From: an uncultured Prevotella sp.
GTDB taxonomy: Bacteria; Bacteroidota; Bacteroidia; Bacteroidales; Bacteroidaceae
Reading direction: 5' to 3'
DNA length: 24,704 bases
NCBI GenBank assembly: GCA_900765465.1
Contig: CAAFRM010000317.1
Location: 1-24,704 of the forward strand
Under the pieces are notes generated by a model that was not told where the DNA came from, ran no database searches, and saw nothing but the letters and a program-made list of their open reading frames with translations. A program made the translations under genes and the position numbers. How positions within the stretch are numbered: the stretch's first letter is position 1; each line of letters starts with the position of its first letter. Below, in pieces: positions 22,465-24,704 of the stretch.

Positions 22465-24704
22465 ATGGTAAAAATCACAAAAGAGGCGGCTCTCGAATAT
22501 CACGAAGCAGGCCGTCCTGGTAAGATTGAGGTTAAACCAACAAAACCTTATCACACACAAACGGACTTGAGTTTGGCGTATTCACCAGGCGTGGCTTTCC
22601 CATGCTTGGAGATTCAGCAAAACCCAGACGAAGTTTACAAATACACAGACAAGGGTAACCTGGTGGCTGTGATCAGTAACGGTACTGCTGTGCTCGGACT
22701 CGGCGACATCGGCGCGATGAGCGGCAAGCCAGTAATGGAAGGTAAAGGATTGCTGTTCAAGATTTATGGTGGAGTGGATGTTTTCGACATCGAAATCGAC
22801 GAGAAAGATCCAGAGAAATTCTGCGAGACCGTTGAGAAGATTGCACCTACTTTCGGTGGTATCAACCTGGAGGATATCAAGGCGCCTCAGTGCTTCTACA
22901 TCGAAGAGCGCCTGAAGAAGACCCTCGATATCCCTGTGATGCATGACGACCAGCATGGTACTGCCATCATCTCAGCTGCAGGTTTGAAGAACGCCCTCGA
23001 AGTAGCCGGCAAGAACATTGCCGACGTGAAGATTGTGGTTAACGGTGCCGGAGCTGCAGCCATCAGCTGTACCAAGCTCTACGTAGCCCTCGGTGCTCAG
23101 GTGAAGAACATCGTCATGCTCGACTCTAAGGGTGTAATTACAAGCGACCGTGAGAACCTGACAGAGCAGAAGAAGTTGTTCGCTACCGACCGCCGCGATG
23201 TTCACACACTCGAAGAGGCCGTGAAGGGTGCCGACGTATTCGTAGGACTCAGCAAGGGTAATGTACTCTCTAAGGATATGATCCGCTCTATGGCTGACAG
23301 CCCTATCGTATTCGCACTCGCCAACCCTGTTCCAGAAATCAGTTACGAGGATGCTATGGACAGCCGTCCAGACGTATTGATGTCAACAGGCCGTTCCGAC
23401 TATCCAAACCAGATTAACAATGTTATCGGTTTCCCATATATCTTCCGTGGTGCACTCGACGTTCACGCCCGTGCCATCAACGAGGAGATGAAGATGGCTG
23501 CCGTTCACGCCATCGCCGACCTGGCTAAGCAGCCTGTGCCAGACGTAGTGAACGACGTATATCACGTAAACGACCTTACATTCGGTCCTAAGTACTTCAT
23601 TCCAAAGCCAGTTGACCCACGCTTGATTACAGAGGTATCTGCAGCAGTAGCCAAGGCAGCAATGGAAAGCGGCGTAGCTCGCACCCCTATCAAAGACTGG
23701 GAGAAGTATAAGCAGGAGTTGCGCCAGTTGCTCGGCCAGGAGACCAAGCTCACCCGCAAGCTCCACGATACAGCCCGCCTCCACCCACAGCGCGTAGTAT
23801 TCGCAGAGGGCGGTAACCCAACCATGCTGAAGGCTGCAGTCCAGGCAAAGAACGAGGGTATCTGCGAGCCTATCCTGTTGGGCAACCCAGACCGCCTGAA
23901 CCGTGTGGCAAGCCGATTGAAGCTCGACCTCTCAAACATCGAGATTGTAGATATGCGTGCAGACAACGAACAGGGTCGCCGTGCCAAGTTTGCCAAGCAC
24001 CTGGCAGAGAAGCGTGCCCGCGAGGGTTACAGCTTCGAAGAGGCTTACGATAAGATGTACGAGCGCAACTACTTCGGTATGTCTATGGTTGAGCAGGGTG
24101 ATGCTGATGCATTCATCACCGGTCTCTACACCAAGTACAGCAATACTATCAAGGTTGCCAAGGACGTCATCGGTATCCGTGATGAGTACAAGACATTCGG
24201 AACCATGCACATCCTCAACACTCAGAAGGGCGTATATTACATCGCAGATACACTGATCAACCGTCACCCAGACGAGGATGTCCTCACCGACATCGCCAAG
24301 TTGTCTGCCGGCACCGTGAAGTTCTTCAACGAGGAGCCAGTAATGGCTATGTTGAGCTACTCTAACTTCGGTACCGATGCCATCGGTTCTCCAGTAAAGG
24401 TAAAGAAGGCAGTAGCAGAGATGCAGAAGGAATTCCCAGACCTCGCTATCGATGGCGAGATGCAGGTAAACTATGCACTCAACAAGGATCTCCGCGATGA
24501 GAAGTATCCATTCTCACGTCTCAAGGGCAAGGATGTGAATACTTTGGTATTCCCTAACCTGAGCAGTGCAAATGGTGCATATAAGCTTCTCCAGGGCTTG
24601 AACCCAGAGGCTGAGATCATCGGTCCTATCCAGATGGGATTGAACAAGCCTATCCACTTCACTGACTCAGAGAGCAGTGTACAGGATATCGTAAACATCA
24701 CAGC
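22465..24704 (+). CDS. maeB: NADP-dependent malic enzyme with phosphotransacetylase-like domain, 3' end cut
   Basis: From the ATG at 22465 the frame stays open to the right edge (746 codons). The C-terminus is missing, probably fewer than 20 residues given the usual 760. It decarboxylates malate to pyruvate, making NADPH. The malic domain has SPGVAFPCLEI (40-50), GNGTAVLG-like SNGTAVLGLG (71-80), GKGLLFK (93-99, catalytic Lys region), NLEDIKAP (134-141, metal ligands) and HDDQHGT (160-166). The Rossmann motif is NGAGAAA (193-199). From about residue 431 a phosphotransacetylase-like domain begins (RVVFAEGGNPTMLKAAV), typical of MaeB-type enzymes, where it usually has a regulatory rather than catalytic role. 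It is divergent from tetR. Confidence 0.96.
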   Translation, partial: MVKITKEAALEYHEAGRPGKIEVKPTKPYHTQTDLSLAYSPGVAFPCLEIQQNPDEVYKYTDKGNLVAVISNGTAVLGLGDIGAMSGKPVMEGKGLLFKIYGGVDVFDIEIDEKDPEKFCETVEKIAPTFGGINLEDIKAPQCFYIEERLKKTLDIPVMHDDQHGTAIISAAGLKNALEVAGKNIADVKIVVNGAGAAAISCTKLYVALGAQVKNIVMLDSKGVITSDRENLTEQKKLFATDRRDVHTLEEAVKGADVFVGLSKGNVLSKDMIRSMADSPIVFALANPVPEISYEDAMDSRPDVLMSTGRSDYPNQINNVIGFPYIFRGALDVHARAINEEMKMAAVHAIADLAKQPVPDVVNDVYHVNDLTFGPKYFIPKPVDPRLITEVSAAVAKAAMESGVARTPIKDWEKYKQELRQLLGQETKLTRKLHDTARLHPQRVVFAEGGNPTMLKAAVQAKNEGICEPILLGNPDRLNRVASRLKLDLSNIEIVDMRADNEQGRRAKFAKHLAEKRAREGYSFEEAYDKMYERNYFGMSMVEQGDADAFITGLYTKYSNTIKVAKDVIGIRDEYKTFGTMHILNTQKGVYYIADTLINRHPDEDVLTDIAKLSAGTVKFFNEEPVMAMLSYSNFGTDAIGSPVKVKKAVAEMQKEFPDLAIDGEMQVNYALNKDLRDEKYPFSRLKGKDVNTLVFPNLSSANGAYKLLQGLNPEAEIIGPIQMGLNKPIHFTDSESSVQDIVNIT

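Noticed and set aside
22465..24704. Possible frameshift in maeB, considered because of the many short open frames on the opposite strand
   Set aside because: Reading from the ATG at 22465 stays in one open frame to the edge with motifs in the right order, so it is only cut by the window end.
1..24704. CRISPR array, tRNA, rRNA or insertion sequence
   Set aside because: No regular 25-40 bp repeat-spacer pattern, cloverleaf sequence, rRNA core or transposase was found on reading; the 7-bp arrays are too short and unspaced to be CRISPR.

Overview
The window looks like a chromosomal segment from a Bacteroidota gut anaerobe, most likely Prevotella/Segatella. This is inferred, not tested. The grounds are several intergenic matches to the Bacteroides-type promoter (TTTG, about 20 nt, TAnnTTTG), weak ribosome-binding sites, two-domain malic enzyme, eukaryote-like glycogen branching enzyme, and family content (UPF0210/ACT pair, DUF2520-KdsC-Maf, fur-purA-hisS). 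No tRNA, rRNA, CRISPR array, transposase, integrase or prophage gene was seen. It reads mostly as core genome with a few unusual architectures.

Layout. Positions 1-134 hold the 5' end of serC (minus). Positions 437-8074 form a minus-strand run, read from high to low coordinates: exported MORN-repeat protein, YhcH-type sugar protein, glgB, a five-TM protein, an exported TPR protein overlapping it, and a DbpA-like RNA helicase ending in a terminator. A plus-strand LytTR regulator (8353-9063) stands alone, divergent from the MORN gene, and lacks the phosphoacceptor Asp. It meets tail to tail a minus-strand gene (9060-10496) encoding two N-terminal starch-binding (CBM20-type) domains fused to a HAD phosphatase. 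Then come plus-strand mltG with a strong promoter and terminator, and an ACT-domain/UPF0210 operon. Positions 13841-22250 are mostly minus strand: an acetylesterase carrying a stub of a pectin methylesterase domain, hisS, purA, fur, maf, kdsC and a DUF2520 gene. A plus-strand acyltransferase-like gene (20623-21633) interrupts this run, followed by a minus-strand TetR gene. maeB (plus) runs off the right edge.

Themes. Glycogen handling: glgB builds branched glucan, and the CBM20-HAD fusion, about 2.8 kb away, has the domain logic of a glucan-targeted phosphatase, loosely analogous to animal laforin. This is the most interesting candidate here, but the function is untested. Envelope: mltG (peptidoglycan), kdsC (Kdo for LPS) and exported MORN and TPR proteins. 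Central metabolism: serC, purA, hisS, maeB. Regulation: fur is probably co-transcribed with purA; TetR is divergent from maeB.

Non-coding structure worth attention: arrays of four 7-bp repeats just upstream of the hisS and maf starts, a 67-bp imperfect inverted repeat between UPF0210 and the esterase, and a near-leaderless GTG start for the acyltransferase-like gene.
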